This document shows positions 1 through 8,409 of a DNA stretch of 40,849 bases, piece by piece. The stretch covers positions 1 to 40,849 of the forward strand of contig CAJQQM010000021.1 in NCBI GenBank assembly GCA_905480485.1, in the 5' to 3' direction. Both the position numbers and the translations under genes were made by a program. The notes below the pieces were generated by a model. That model searched no databases. It worked only from the letters and a program-made list of their open reading frames with translations, and had not been told where the DNA came from. Position 1 is the first letter of the stretch. Every line of letters starts with the position of its first letter. The DNA comes from an uncultured Aureispira sp. Its GTDB lineage: Bacteria; Bacteroidota; Bacteroidia; Chitinophagales; Saprospiraceae.

Positions 1-2443
1 GTTCTGCTTCTTTTAGTTTAAGTTTGTCCTCTTGACTTTGTTGAAAGACACCCGATTCAGTTCTCTTAGCAATTTCTGAACGCAATAATCCAGTTTCTCC
101 TGCCCAACCCTCTTTTTGCTTTTGTTTCCACAACCGTCGGATTTTACTGTTGGCTAACAAATTTTTAATTCTAATTAATAATTCGTCGACAACAAATGGT
201 TTGAGTAAATATTCATCAACCCCAATACTCAATACATTTATTTTGTCTTCTTCTTCGGGCATTGCCGTCAAAACCACAATGGGTATTTCTGTAAACTTGG
301 CCTCTGATTTCATCCATTTTATCAAAGAGAACCCATCCATAACCGGCATCATCAAATCACTAATCACTAAATCATACTTATTTCGTTTTAATAGTTGTAT
401 GGCTTGTTTGCCATGTTCGGCCAAATCCATGGTATAAAAGCTTTCTAAAAACCCCTTGACAAAGGTGCGCATCGATTGATGATCTTCGACAAATAAAATA
501 CGTTGCTGTCCTGTAGGCTCTTTTTTGTGTGCAGGTAAGGCTTTATTATCCCCAGAAAATGTTGGTAACGCTAGAGTTGTATCTTCCTTTATTTGGTTAT
601 ACTTCAAGTCGAACCAAAACGAAGAACCATGTTCTAATTTTGACCTTACCTTTAATTCAAAACCTTGAAGCTTTGCTAAATCTTGGGCCACCGACAAACT
701 GATGCTCGTACCATTTGAAACAATATCTTTATTATTTTTAAATCGATAATAGCGTTCAAAAACATGTTCAAGATCTTCTTCATGAAAACCAATTCCATTA
801 TCACGGATTGCAATTTTTATATTATTGCCTGAATGACTTACATGCAATTGTACGCTTCCTTCATCGGGGGTGTATTTGAAGGCATTAGACAACAAAGTAT
901 TAAGGATGGTTTCTAATTTTTTGAAATCATAACATAATTCTACGCCTCGATCAGCTTCGAAATTAAAATTAAATTGAATATTGCTTGATTTATATTGCTC
1001 TTTGAATCGCAACACAATTGTGTTCAAAAACGGAAATAATTTTTGTTGTACTTTCAGTAATTCTAAGTTGTTAGATCGAATTTTGGCCGAACGCATTATA
1101 TTGTCAATAAATGACATAATACGATGACTGTTATCTAATACCAAAGCTAATGATTCTCGAACTTGTTCTTCTTTGTATTGTTCGGACTCTAGCTTAATGA
1201 CCGAGGTAATAGGCCCTGATATCATGCTTAAAGGCTGCTTTAACTCTTTCGAAACATTGCTCAAAAACTGCGATTTGATCCGAACATTTTCTTCGGCAAT
1301 TTCTTTGGCGTACAATAATTCTTTTTCGTAAATTTTAGACATGCGTTTTAGCCTTAAATTTTCGATGGCAGTGGATACAGCTGTAACATAAGGAGCTATT
1401 TGCTGGCTTTTCTCCTGAAAAGGAAAGTCGGCATTAAAAAAAGCAACTACACCGTTTATTTCACCTTGCCCCTCTGTACTAATTAGCCGTATATTTTTGA
1501 AAAGAGTTGCTTGGTCGTCGACATAATCTTGCTGTATTAAAGAATTTCCTGATTGAATTAATAATTTTAGTAAATCATTAAATTTAAAAGATCTAAGCCA
1601 TTGATCGACATTTTTATTAATTAGCACTTCCTCATCATTCGACCAATTCTCTCCTGAAACATAAAAAACATTCGCAATTGGCGCTTGGTCAATCAAATGA
1701 ATTTCAGCTATCAAGCCATATTCACTCTTGGTAAAATCCATCATATATTCCAACAAAAAATGGAAGGAAAATTTGGTGGTTTTCATTTGCAGGAAACTAT
1801 CTTGAAATTGACTAATAACCTCCAAGCATTCGTTGTTGCTTTCTAAGTCGTTGATAGCCTCCCTTAACTCCAACGATTTGTTGCTTAGTTTGGCACTTTC
1901 CTCTTTAAATCGCAAATTAATGTATCTAGTAATGATTCCGACAGAAAATAAAGTACCTATGAGTAAGAGGCCGGCATTAAAGATGAAAATATCGAAAGTT
2001 TCAAATGATGTAACTTCTACTAAGCCAAAATATTCAAGTAATATATTGACAAATACTGTAAAGAAAACAATCAATGCCAATCTGTACTGATTTTTTTGCT
2101 CATCTATAGCACTGTAAAACATCATGAGTGTATAAAAAACAAGTAACACTGGACCTTTCATACCGTTCAGTTCAAACCACAATAAAGATAGGTCTATTAG
2201 TGATATAGCAACAAATGGCCAAAAAACTTGTCGGAATAAATTATGAAAGTAGGATAAATAGAAACAGCCGCTCAACAAAATTATACCTATAGAATCAATA
2301 ATCATTAAACGGGTGGTCATCCCAATTGAAAGATATATAGAGGCATGCAAAAGCACTATTAATGAATTTATTAAGCAAAATAAATTAAAAAGATTTTCGG
2401 GAGACAACTCCCTTGCTCTGATTTCTTGCAATAATTTTTCCAT
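1..2443 (-). CDS. Membrane hybrid histidine kinase-like protein with degenerate kinase core (3' end outside window)
   Basis: The frame is open from an ATG at 2443 to the left edge (814 codons seen, no stop). Residues 20-175 hold about five or six hydrophobic membrane segments, residues 205-365 resemble a GAF-type sensor, then HisKA, HATPase and receiver regions follow. The H-box reads NVSKELKQPL, so the phospho-acceptor His is Lys399. The N-box (LLSNAFKYT) and G1 box (RDNGIGF) are kept, but the G2 box is GTSISL instead of GTGxGL. The receiver (about 648-765) looks functional: ED at 653-654, phospho-acceptor Asp696 in SDLMMP, Thr726, Lys748. The linker after the receiver resembles that of the upstream paralogue, so an AraC output domain probably lies past the edge. 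It starts 9 bases after the upstream kinase stop and is surely co-transcribed. I infer a phosphorylation target or regulator of its neighbour rather than a working kinase. Confidence 0.88.
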   Translation of the reverse strand, partial: MEKLLQEIRARELSPENLFNLFCLINSLIVLLHASIYLSIGMTTRLMIIDSIGIILLSGCFYLSYFHNLFRQVFWPFVAISLIDLSLLWFELNGMKGPVLLVFYTLMMFYSAIDEQKNQYRLALIVFFTVFVNILLEYFGLVEVTSFETFDIFIFNAGLLLIGTLFSVGIITRYINLRFKEESAKLSNKSLELREAINDLESNNECLEVISQFQDSFLQMKTTKFSFHFLLEYMMDFTKSEYGLIAEIHLIDQAPIANVFYVSGENWSNDEEVLINKNVDQWLRSFKFNDLLKLLIQSGNSLIQQDYVDDQATLFKNIRLISTEGQGEINGVVAFFNADFPFQEKSQQIAPYVTAVSTAIENLRLKRMSKIYEKELLYAKEIAEENVRIKSQFLSNVSKELKQPLSMISGPITSVIKLESEQYKEEQVRESLALVLDNSHRIMSFIDNIMRSAKIRSNNLELLKVQQKLFPFLNTIVLRFKEQYKSSNIQFNFNFEADRGVELCYDFKKLETILNTLLSNAFKYTPDEGSVQLHVSHSGNNIKIAIRDNGIGFHEEDLEHVFERYYRFKNNKDIVSNGTSISLSVAQDLAKLQGFELKVRSKLEHGSSFWFDLKYNQIKEDTTLALPTFSGDNKALPAHKKEPTGQQRILFVEDHQSMRTFVKGFLESFYTMDLAEHGKQAIQLLKRNKYDLVISDLMMPVMDGFSLIKWMKSEAKFTEIPIVVLTAMPEEEDKINVLSIGVDEYLLKPFVVDELLIRIKNLLANSKIRRLWKQKQKEGWAGETGLLRSEIAKRTESGVFQQSQEDKLKLKEAE

Positions 2444-2452
2444 GCATCTATT

Positions 2453-5161
2453 TTATGATTCAAAAAAATCGCTCGGATCTTTTTGGAATCGTTCGGAATA
2501 ACTTTTTCTAAAATGTCTAATCGTGTTAAAACCGCTAGCATAGACCACATCCCTCAAATTATCAAATACAGCATCCTCAAGATAGCGTTTTGCAACATCT
2601 AACTTTATGTCTCGCACTAACTTAAGGGGTGTTTGACCAGCTACTTCTTGTACAAACCTATACAAGTTACGTTTACTCATATTGAGTTGGTCTGCCAGTC
2701 GATCAACATTAAAATCAACATCATCAATGTTCTCCAAAACAAAATCCTTGATTGTATCCAACAAACTAGACTTACGATTATCTTCTTGGTCAATTGTACC
2801 CGCTGCATGGTGTAATTTTTGTTCTTCTGCCAACATTTTTTGGATACTTTTATCGGACAAAATACTTTTTACCTTTATTAACAACTCTTGTACAGCAAAT
2901 GGTTTGGTCAAAAAATCATTAACCCCCGATTCGAGTACCTCTACTTTGACCAATTCTTCTTGCATCGCAGTTAATACCAAAATAGGAATATCAGCTGTTT
3001 CTTTTTTTTCTTTTAGCAACTTAATTAATTTAAATCCATCCATCTGTGGCATCATCAAATCAGTAAGAATCAGATCAATACTTTGGTCAGCTTTTCGAAT
3101 GATTTCAAGAGCCTCTAATCCATTTTGGGCTGTTATTACCGAATATTTCTGACTCAATGTTTCTTGAATAAACAAACACATATCATTATTATCTTCAACA
3201 ATCAAGATACAAAATGTATTACTCGAGTCTACTAAATCTAAGCGAGGTTGTACTTGTTTGTATAAAGATTTGTTTACCACCTTTTGAGGAGCTGCTAATG
3301 CTATAGATTTAGGCAATCTAAAATAAAAAGTGGAACCAACATTTGGCGTGCTCAAAACCTTGATTTTGAACCCTAATAAGGTGGCCAACTCCTGAGACAA
3401 GGCCAAGCCCACTCCCGTCCCAGAAAAAATTGACTTTTCTTTATTATTTGTTTGAAAAAAACGGTCAAAAATATGGTCAATATCAACTTTTCCTATACCA
3501 ACCCCGTTGTCGATAACCTCTACTAAAATATACTTTTCTTCTGCTTTAACCGAAAGTTGAACTTTTCCATTGTTAGCTGTAAATTTGAAAGCATTGGTTA
3601 ACAAATTTGATACTATATTTTCAATCTTTCTCAAATCAAAATGAATATCTATGGATTTATCCATTTTGTAAATCAGTGAGAAATCTATTGTTCTGTAGAG
3701 TGTTTGAATCTTAAAGCGATTGAATAGCTGAAAAATAAAAGTATAAAAATTATACGTTGTTCGATTGATTGATAACTGATTTGAACTCAGCCTAGAAAGA
3801 TTTGAAATATCCTCGAGAAACATACGGATTTTGTGGCTGTTGTCTAGTGATAATGACAGAGAAGTTTTAATCTTATCAAACGAAAGTGACCCATTTTCAT
3901 TATTTAACAAAGAAGATATAGGTCCGATAATCAAAGAAAGCGGCGTCCGCAATTCATGCGATATATTGGTCAAAAACTGTGTCTTTACCTGTAGCTTGTC
4001 TTCTGCATTTTGTTTTGATTGTTTGAGTTGCTTTTCGAATAATTCCTGCTTTCTTTTGAGTTTTTCGTGTTGAATTATGGTGGCAAAAACTGAATTAAAT
4101 AATTCGATAAAATCGGTGTCAGTTTCATTGTAGATATATTGGGACCGCAACAAAAAAACAAATCCGATAAATTCTTGGTTTCTGACGACCGGTATAAAAG
4201 CATAAAATTGATCAAATACCTTATGTTTATCTAAACTTGAGTTAAATTTGGCGGATACAAAACATTTGCTTTGAATACACTTTTTGAGAAGTCCATGAAG
4301 CTGATTAATTTTTACCCACTCATCGGCATTCTGATTATACAACTCAGAGAGTATATACGTCCATTCTTTCTGTTTTAGGCTAATCAACCTAAAGCCCGTA
4401 TCTATTTCGTTGTCGATAGCCGCAATTAATCCAAAAGAACTAGAACTTTCCCACAAAAAATATTTTAATATGTTTTGATAAGAGTCGTATAAATCTTTGT
4501 CCAAAAGAAAATTAGTTTGTAATTCTTTGAGCGCGGTTAAATATTTTTTTCGAAATTCGATTTTAGTTTTTGTCTCATTTAGTGTCGCATTTTTTTGGAC
4601 TACGGCTATTTTTTGTTCTAGATATCTGACTTGTGTGTATTTGATAGCAAAGGTTACTATCGCCCCTACAGTTATTGAAATAAACCCAAAATTAAAGAGT
4701 TCGTAATGCTTGTTAGGAAACGAGTACAACAAATTTGAATAGTTGTATTCTATCCACAAACAAAATATGACGGTTAAAGATGTTAAAAATAAAAAGGGTA
4801 AAAATCTATTTTTGGGGTCAATAGAAACCAATAAAAAAACGGAGGTCAGCACTAAAATTCCTTGAGGGCCATTTGAACCATCAAATAGTATAAAAAATAA
4901 AATAAGAATTGGTTGTGATAAGAGGGCGAAAGACCAATTTATAAAATTGATTGGATAATTTTTGGAGAAAAGATATTTGATAAAAATAAATACCAGAATA
5001 ACCGCAATATCTGCAGCAACATATTCAAACTTTAAGCCTAGTATAAGGGTTACAGAAAGATGAATAAAAACTAAAATCCCGTACAATATAATAATTACAT
5101 CGAATAGTTTTTCGGTAATTATATTGATAGATTGATGGTGTTTTTTAGGATTTTTTTTCAT
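2453..5161 (-). CDS. Hybrid histidine kinase/response regulator with AraC-type output domain
   Basis: This 902-residue one-protein two-component system senses a signal and regulates transcription. Six hydrophobic segments lie in residues 18-175, so the sensor is a multi-pass membrane module rather than the large periplasmic propeller of classical Bacteroides HTCS proteins. A GAF-like region covers about 210-365. The kinase core is complete: His402 in ISHELRTPL, N-box around Asn523, G1 Asp551 in DNGVGIG, F-box DRFFQTN, and G2 GTGVGLALS at 581. A receiver (about 650-768) has phospho-acceptor Asp701 in TDLMMP, Thr731 and Lys753. An AraC/XylS double helix-turn-helix ends the protein (about 798-902). 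It is followed after 9 bases by a degenerate paralogue. The long upstream region carries direct repeats that suit AraC-type binding, which suggests autoregulation. The ligand is unknown. Confidence 0.93.
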   Translation of the reverse strand: MKKNPKKHHQSINIITEKLFDVIIILYGILVFIHLSVTLILGLKFEYVAADIAVILVFIFIKYLFSKNYPINFINWSFALLSQPILILFFILFDGSNGPQGILVLTSVFLLVSIDPKNRFLPFLFLTSLTVIFCLWIEYNYSNLLYSFPNKHYELFNFGFISITVGAIVTFAIKYTQVRYLEQKIAVVQKNATLNETKTKIEFRKKYLTALKELQTNFLLDKDLYDSYQNILKYFLWESSSSFGLIAAIDNEIDTGFRLISLKQKEWTYILSELYNQNADEWVKINQLHGLLKKCIQSKCFVSAKFNSSLDKHKVFDQFYAFIPVVRNQEFIGFVFLLRSQYIYNETDTDFIELFNSVFATIIQHEKLKRKQELFEKQLKQSKQNAEDKLQVKTQFLTNISHELRTPLSLIIGPISSLLNNENGSLSFDKIKTSLSLSLDNSHKIRMFLEDISNLSRLSSNQLSINRTTYNFYTFIFQLFNRFKIQTLYRTIDFSLIYKMDKSIDIHFDLRKIENIVSNLLTNAFKFTANNGKVQLSVKAEEKYILVEVIDNGVGIGKVDIDHIFDRFFQTNNKEKSIFSGTGVGLALSQELATLLGFKIKVLSTPNVGSTFYFRLPKSIALAAPQKVVNKSLYKQVQPRLDLVDSSNTFCILIVEDNNDMCLFIQETLSQKYSVITAQNGLEALEIIRKADQSIDLILTDLMMPQMDGFKLIKLLKEKKETADIPILVLTAMQEELVKVEVLESGVNDFLTKPFAVQELLIKVKSILSDKSIQKMLAEEQKLHHAAGTIDQEDNRKSSLLDTIKDFVLENIDDVDFNVDRLADQLNMSKRNLYRFVQEVAGQTPLKLVRDIKLDVAKRYLEDAVFDNLRDVVYASGFNTIRHFRKSYSERFQKDPSDFFES

Positions 5162-5279
5162 TGTATTTATTAATTCTATGCATATTTAAAAATTAAATTA
5201 ATCATTCAGAATTAAATTCTAGCAAGAAATATATTCATTTTTAGGCTTTTAGGGAAGGTACTAAGCCAAAATAGACATA

Positions 5280-5315
5280 TTGGCAAAAACGAACATAATT
5301 TTGGCAAAAATGAAC
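5280..5315. promoter_or_regulatory. Two direct repeats with 21-bp period, candidate AraC-type operator
   Basis: TTGGCAAAAACGAAC (5280-5294) and TTGGCAAAAATGAAC (5301-5315) differ at one base and start exactly 21 bp apart, two helical turns. Direct half-sites at this spacing are typical of dimeric AraC-family regulators such as AraC at araI1-I2. The site lies about 120 bp upstream of the start codon of the kinase that carries an AraC output domain. That this kinase binds here is inference. Confidence 0.45.
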
Positions 5316-5342
5316 CGCCCTATTTGTATTATTTGATCTACA

Positions 5343-5358
5343 TTTGTTATATAACAAA
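5343..5358. promoter_or_regulatory. Perfect 16-bp palindrome, candidate operator
   Basis: TTTGTTATATAACAAA is a perfect inverted repeat directly beside a CAAATATA at 5361-5368, which reads TATATTTG on the minus strand and matches the Bacteroidota -7 element. If that promoter is used for the kinase operon, the palindrome covers its start site. AT-rich palindromes also arise by chance in such DNA. Confidence 0.3.
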
Positions 5359-5399
5359 AACAAATATAGCACAAGCTATTAAAGATAAGATTTAAGGGG

Positions 5400-5447
5400 G
5401 GCCTTAACAGGCCTAATGGGATGCGCGAAGGGGGTTTTGCGTATCCC
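5400..5447. other. Two adjacent GC-rich hairpins in intergenic DNA
   Basis: GGCCT-TAAC-AGGCC (5400-5413) is followed by a 9-bp stem GGGATGCGC (5418-5426) with GCGTATCCC (5439-5447), including one G-U pair, around a 12-base loop. The local G+C content is clearly above the surrounding AT-rich spacer. There is no T-run on either strand, so these are not ordinary terminators. Together with the direct repeats and palindrome they are the notable content of the 5162-5645 spacer. Function unknown. Confidence 0.35.
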
Positions 5448-5552
5448 AATTTTCTTCTCTTAGTTTAACTGCTCGCCAATTGTTCTCCTTGCCTCTAGAT
5501 TTTCAAAATCCCAGATAGCGGATTTTTGATTTAATTGCGTTTCTTCTTCTGA

Positions 5553-5560
5553 TAAGTTTG
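5553..5560 (+). promoter_or_regulatory. Candidate -7 element TAAGTTTG for the phosphodiesterase gene
   Basis: The octamer matches the Bacteroidota TAnnTTTG -7 consensus. A TTTG at 5525-5528 lies 24 bases upstream, slightly beyond the usual 17-23 spacing. It would place the start site near 5567, about 80 bases before the ATG at 5646. Confidence 0.35.
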
Positions 5561-5645
5561 TATATTTATAAGGTTAATTATTAAAATTGACAAATCGCTG
5601 CTTTAGGGATATTAGTTGCTGGAATTTTCTCAAAACTTACTTTTA

Positions 5646-7094
5646 ATGCATATCAGATTTCTACCCCCTTCCACTTTTTGTCTGTATTACATTATTTTAT
5701 TTTTTTTGTGTTTTAGTGTCCAAACCAAAGCTCAAACACAAGCAAAAGTTCTGATAATTGGACTAGATGGCTGTCGAAGCGATGCCCTGCAAGTAGTAGA
5801 AAGCCCTCATATAGATTGTTTGATCGAAAAAGGCTATAGTTGTTTCGAAAGTCGAACCATTGTCCCAACAATGAGTGGGCCGGGCTGGGCCTCTATGCTA
5901 ACGGGAGTTTGGTATACTGAACATCGAATTCAAGGCAACCTATTTATTGGTCATCAATTACAACAATATCCTTCTTTTTTTACGGTATTAAAAACACTAC
6001 GTCCATCGATAAGAACAGCATCTATTAGCCACTGGGCCCCTATAAATGAAAAAATAATACGAGAAGCAGACTACCAAAAAAGCCCTAAAAGCGACGAAAA
6101 AGTTGCTCATGAAGCTATTTCCCTTTTGAAGAACAAAAATCCCGATGTCTTATTTGTTCACTTTGACGCAATTGATCACGCTGGTCATTTTTTTGGCTTT
6201 CACCCTCAGGTCAAACAATACCGACAAGCCATTCAGGAGGTAGATATGCATATAGGAAAGCTTCTAAATGCCTTACAACAAAGAAAAACCTATGCAAATG
6301 AAGATTGGCTAATTTTGTTGAGTACCGACCACGGTGGTATTAGAAAAGGTCACGGAGGAGGCACAGAGGTAGAACGAAACACCTTTATTATAGCAGATAA
6401 ATCAGCTATTGAAGTGCAGCAAGTTGAAGCGATAAATGATTCGATTTTTAGTGGTAGATATTTAACAATTGATGCGACTTCCACCGAATTGAGGATGCCG
6501 CTAGACGACAGCTTAGATGGAAGCAATTGGGAGCTACATTTTTTGTTAAAAATAGACCAATGGCAAAAAGGGGTAACATTCCTAAAAACACCCCAATTTG
6601 AGCTCATGACACATCCCGTCGATGGTTGTAGCTGGATACTTAAAACACAAAACAATTCGATCAAATTGCAAGGTGATAGTATTAACGACCGTCAATGGCA
6701 TAGAATTGATATAGGATATCGACGAGGTCGCTTACATGTATGTCAAAACGAACGACTTATTGGTATTCAACACCAAAATATTCCATCGGACCCTATGCAA
6801 AAAGCTATAAATATTACCACAAACAACAGCAATTTAAAATGGACAATTGCTCAATTTAAATGGACTAAAACAACAGCCTCTTCCACCTCAAAGATATATG
6901 ATTTGACTAATTTTAAAACGATCCAGAAAAGCCATGTTAATACCAAAGTATCTAGAGAAGTTATTGTTTACAAAAGTTATCGTCATTTTCCACTTATTAT
7001 CGATATAGTTCCGACCCTATTCAGTCATTTATCAATACCTAACAATCAATGGCCGATTTATTTAAAGGGTAAGGAATTACCTTTTAATCAATAA
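5646..7094 (+). CDS. Exported type I phosphodiesterase/nucleotide pyrophosphatase (alkaline phosphatase superfamily) with LamG-like insertion
   Basis: The ATG at 5646 gives 482 residues beginning with a signal peptide (hydrophobic 11-25, likely cleavage near AKAQ-type residues 28-30). A TTG at 5616 would add ten residues in front and spoil the signal. Active-site elements of the superfamily are visible: Asp41 in IGLDGC, the nucleophile region PTMSGPGW with Ser77 or Thr75, Asp174 and His178 in DAIDHAGH, Asp228-His229 in STDHGG, and His236 in GHGGG. Residues about 260-430 do not belong to the fold and look like a LamG/concanavalin-type sandwich (NDRQWHRIDIGYRRGRLHV). The fold's last element resumes at 446-465 (IIDIVPTLFSHLSI). 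The enzyme probably hydrolyses a phosphodiester or pyrophosphate in the periplasm or outside; the substrate cannot be read. Confidence 0.85.
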   Translation: MHIRFLPPSTFCLYYIILFFLCFSVQTKAQTQAKVLIIGLDGCRSDALQVVESPHIDCLIEKGYSCFESRTIVPTMSGPGWASMLTGVWYTEHRIQGNLFIGHQLQQYPSFFTVLKTLRPSIRTASISHWAPINEKIIREADYQKSPKSDEKVAHEAISLLKNKNPDVLFVHFDAIDHAGHFFGFHPQVKQYRQAIQEVDMHIGKLLNALQQRKTYANEDWLILLSTDHGGIRKGHGGGTEVERNTFIIADKSAIEVQQVEAINDSIFSGRYLTIDATSTELRMPLDDSLDGSNWELHFLLKIDQWQKGVTFLKTPQFELMTHPVDGCSWILKTQNNSIKLQGDSINDRQWHRIDIGYRRGRLHVCQNERLIGIQHQNIPSDPMQKAINITTNNSNLKWTIAQFKWTKTTASSTSKIYDLTNFKTIQKSHVNTKVSREVIVYKSYRHFPLIIDIVPTLFSHLSIPNNQWPIYLKGKELPFNQ

Positions 7095-7201
7095 AAATAC
7101 CGTAAAAATTTGGAAAGATATCGCTTCTTCATTAGTTTACGTTGAACACCTTGTTGTCATCTATTTACACAAAAGAAGCAACTAAAATACTGGACACAAT
7201 T

Positions 7202-8317
7202 ATGGATTATTACAACCACTACAAGTTGTCCCCCGACTTTGGTTTTTTACCAAATCGCCCGCCGATAAGCCACTTTAGTACCCCTTCCCTACTGCCTTTA
7301 AATCAGGTAGCAAAGGTATTTACTCAAAAATTACAACAAAAAACATTTCAGCTTAGCATTCAAGATCTTGCGACCCTTGATTTTAGCTCGATTCATAAAC
7401 AGGAGGAGTTGGAATTAGCCTACCTTTATTATTCTGTTTTTGCACACGGCTTTGTATGGGAGAAAGGAGTGGCAAGTGGCTACCTACCTCCTAATATCGT
7501 CCTACCTTGGTTGCAAATTTGTGAAAAATTGGACCGTGTACCTATCCTTACCTACAATTCTATTGTGATGCACAATTGGAAGCTTATCGATTCCAATCAA
7601 AAAATTAGTTTAGACAATCTTGAAACGTTGATTTGTTTCAATGACCTAGTTGACGAAGCTTGGTTTTTTTTACTGAGTGTTGAACTAGAGTATATTGGCA
7701 CTCCAATTGTTAGGCTAGGTATTGATTTAGTTAAAAATAATTATAAAATTCAGGCACAAAAACGAGCACAATTTCTCAAAACACTCTCGGATTCAATCCT
7801 TGCTATTACTAATTGCCTAAGCAGAATGTACGAAAACTGTGACCCTCATAATTTTTATACCTACCTTCGTCCTTTCCTTAGTTCTTTTGAATCCATTGAG
7901 TATCGTGGAGCAAAAGAAAATCCTTTTCGTAGTTATCATGGCGGAAGCGCCGCTCAAAGTTCGCTGATTCAATTGATTGATTGTATTTTACAAATTGACC
8001 ACGGTTCTGAACGTACGGGGCAATACCTTAAAAAAATGCGTTTCTACATGCCCAAGGAACATCGCCTATTTTTAGAAACCATCGAAAAAAATAGTCCAAT
8101 CAATCAGTGGTTGACCGAAGATGCACCCCTTCGTCCCTTGTACAACAACTGTATCAAAAGAATAACACATTTTAGGCAAGTACACCTCGAAATTGTCGCC
8201 AAATATATCATGGGCCAAAAACAAAAAGTAGGGCCTGGACATACTGGAACTGGAGGCACTAATCCGATGATTTTTTTAAAGGCACTTAAAAAAGATTCGA
8301 GTGACCAAAAGCGTTGA
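7202..8317 (+). CDS. Indoleamine 2,3-dioxygenase family haem enzyme
   Basis: The protein matches the indoleamine 2,3-dioxygenase family, which opens the indole ring of tryptophan with O2 to give N-formylkynurenine. Recognisable blocks in order: GFLPN near the N-terminus, LPPNIVLPW, a central GGSAAQSS, YMPKEHRLFLETIE, the proximal haem ligand region VHLEIVAKYI (His328), and the C-terminal GTGGTNPMIFLKAL. All are in the order of the animal enzymes. I chose the ATG at 7202 (371 residues). An in-frame TTG at 7142 would add 20 residues; the stop at 7133-7135 rules out anything earlier. It follows the phosphodiesterase by about 107 bases with no clear promoter seen. No other kynurenine-pathway gene lies in the window, so the role (catabolism, NAD synthesis or other) is open. 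Confidence 0.85.
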   Translation: MDYYNHYKLSPDFGFLPNRPPISHFSTPSLLPLNQVAKVFTQKLQQKTFQLSIQDLATLDFSSIHKQEELELAYLYYSVFAHGFVWEKGVASGYLPPNIVLPWLQICEKLDRVPILTYNSIVMHNWKLIDSNQKISLDNLETLICFNDLVDEAWFFLLSVELEYIGTPIVRLGIDLVKNNYKIQAQKRAQFLKTLSDSILAITNCLSRMYENCDPHNFYTYLRPFLSSFESIEYRGAKENPFRSYHGGSAAQSSLIQLIDCILQIDHGSERTGQYLKKMRFYMPKEHRLFLETIEKNSPINQWLTEDAPLRPLYNNCIKRITHFRQVHLEIVAKYIMGQKQKVGPGHTGTGGTNPMIFLKALKKDSSDQKR

Positions 8318-8344
8318 GCATTAAATATTATAATTAAGATTTCA

Positions 8345-8379
8345 TTTGCCCTTAGAATTGTATTTTTATGTTATTTTTG
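8345..8379 (+). promoter_or_regulatory. Promoter of the gmd-fcl operon
   Basis: TTTG at 8345-8348 and TATTTTTG at 8372-8379 match the Bacteroidota -33/-7 pair (TTTG, TAnnTTTG) with 23 bases between them, within the reported range. The start would be near 8386, about 24 bases before the gmd ATG. Confidence 0.6.
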
Positions 8380-8409
8380 TTCTATTAAAAACAAACAGAT
8401 TGATATAAA

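Noticed and set aside
2682-3152. 156-codon plus-strand frame inside the hybrid kinase gene
   Set aside because: It is a shadow of the conserved receiver and AraC-domain coding sequence on the minus strand.
5261-5449. 62-codon minus-strand frame in the regulatory spacer
   Set aside because: It overlaps the direct repeats, the palindrome and the hairpins, has no family likeness and an unusual composition; more likely non-coding.
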